Below are positions 38,846 to 39,224 of a stretch of DNA of 39,224 bases, piece by piece. The stretch covers positions 1 through 39,224 of IMG/VR virus record IMGVR_UViG_3300006916_000122; one strand, written 5' to 3'. The notes below the pieces were generated by a model. That model saw nothing but the letters and a program-made list of their open reading frames with translations. It was not told the origin of the DNA and made no database searches. A program made the translations under genes and the position numbers. Numbering within the stretch: position 1 is the first letter of the stretch; every line of letters begins with the position of its first letter. This DNA comes from a virus.

Positions 38846-39224
38846 TTATCTTTCAAAAAAATCAACTTTTATCAATGGATCTTTCATTGCTTTTGCAAGA
38901 TCCCTTTTAGCCTGTTTAACAGGTACAAACTTATATCCGAAGATATTCTTTACTCTGGCTTTCTTTTTCACCCATCTAAAGGATGCTACATAACCACCTG
39001 AATGTAGATTTCTGTGATATACATATCGCTTACTTTCTTTTGCTTCAGGATTTTCTTTCCACAGTTTATTGGTCTCGTGAAAATCAATCGCAAGACTCAA
39101 TCTTCCATTCTCTTTCATTTTGACCGATGGTTTGTTTTTCATAATACCTAAAGAACCCAGGTTGTAAGGCATTGCTATAAACCTATTCTTCAATATCATA
39201 TTCTCAACAAGCTTCTTATTAAGA
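38846..39224 (-). CDS. Conserved small phage structural gene, cut by the window edge
   Basis: The frame ending at TAA 38848-38846 is open to the right edge. An ATG at 39199 would give 117 residues, but the upstream codons (LNKKLVEN) read on smoothly, so the true start may lie outside. Blocks RFIAMPYNLGSLGIMK, AIDFHETNKLWKENPE, RNLHSGGYVASFRW and FGYKFVPVKQAKRDLAKAM resemble a basic protein family found beside head/tail genes of Bacteroidota phages; its function is not known to me. It is rich in Lys/Arg and aromatic residues, as in proteins that contact DNA or bridge head and tail. Confidence 0.6.
   Translation of the reverse strand, partial: LNKKLVENMILKNRFIAMPYNLGSLGIMKNKPSVKMKENGRLSLAIDFHETNKLWKENPEAKESKRYVYHRNLHSGGYVASFRWVKKKARVKNIFGYKFVPVKQAKRDLAKAMKDPLIKVDFFER

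Noticed and set aside
1-39224. Alternative genetic code (TAG read as an amino acid), known in some crAss-like phages
   Set aside because: TAG ends the genes at 1566, 2893 and 3272 in natural places, and the long virion genes contain no internal TAG.

Overview
The window reads as part of a tailed double-stranded DNA phage that infects a Bacteroidota host, most likely a crAss-like phage (order Crassvirales). Three things support this. The right-hand three quarters is one long minus-strand virion operon whose order (ring/tail-tubular protein, very large muzzle/stabilization protein, lysozyme-bearing protein, giant RNA polymerase-bearing protein) matches that group. The giant 4874-residue protein carries the sequence DFDID, the catalytic signature of the virion RNA polymerases of crAss-like phages. 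The promoters I can see follow the Bacteroidota pattern TTG...TAnnTTTG, and leaders are A-rich without strong Shine-Dalgarno sequences. The window is AT-rich. TAG is used as an ordinary stop in several small genes, so there is no sign of the stop-codon recoding seen in some crAss-like lineages. No integrase, tRNA gene or CRISPR array was recognised. Layout, left to right. (1) 1-3500, plus strand: many very small, poorly conserved genes with structured non-coding DNA between them (875-905, 1149-1254, 1258-1358, 2546-2610). A GCCTAA / ACCAAAAA leader sequence recurs at gene junctions. This looks like an accessory region built by shuffling single-gene cassettes. (2) 3479-6637, plus strand: a tighter operon with a GIY-YIG-like/XRE fusion regulator under a palindromic operator, a MazG-like helical protein, a spore-photoproduct-lyase-like radical SAM enzyme, a DnaA domain IV-like protein, and small unknowns. 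It ends at a hairpin terminator (6618-6650) that should work in both directions between the converging transcription units. (3) 6662-39224, minus strand: the virion operon. In transcription order it holds a conserved small structural gene cut by the right window edge, a 96-aa gene, ring protein, muzzle protein, a 576-aa protein rich in aromatic-x-x-GG motifs (with its own promoter), an 856-aa protein with two lysozyme domains, a 1060-aa internal virion protein, the 4874-aa polymerase/zincin/helicase protein, a 1463-aa membrane-associated cargo protein, and a 55-aa basic protein. How they may work together (inference from crAss-like phage biology): ring and muzzle proteins form the tail. The lysozyme protein opens the cell wall. 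The very large internal proteins are probably packaged and ejected with the DNA, the polymerase then transcribing the early (plus-strand) genes. The strongest novelty candidates are the single-chain combination of zincin, virion RNA polymerase and SF1 helicase, and the cassette-like array of tiny genes with three-way-junction and long-stem elements. All family assignments come from reading motifs by eye; no database search was run.
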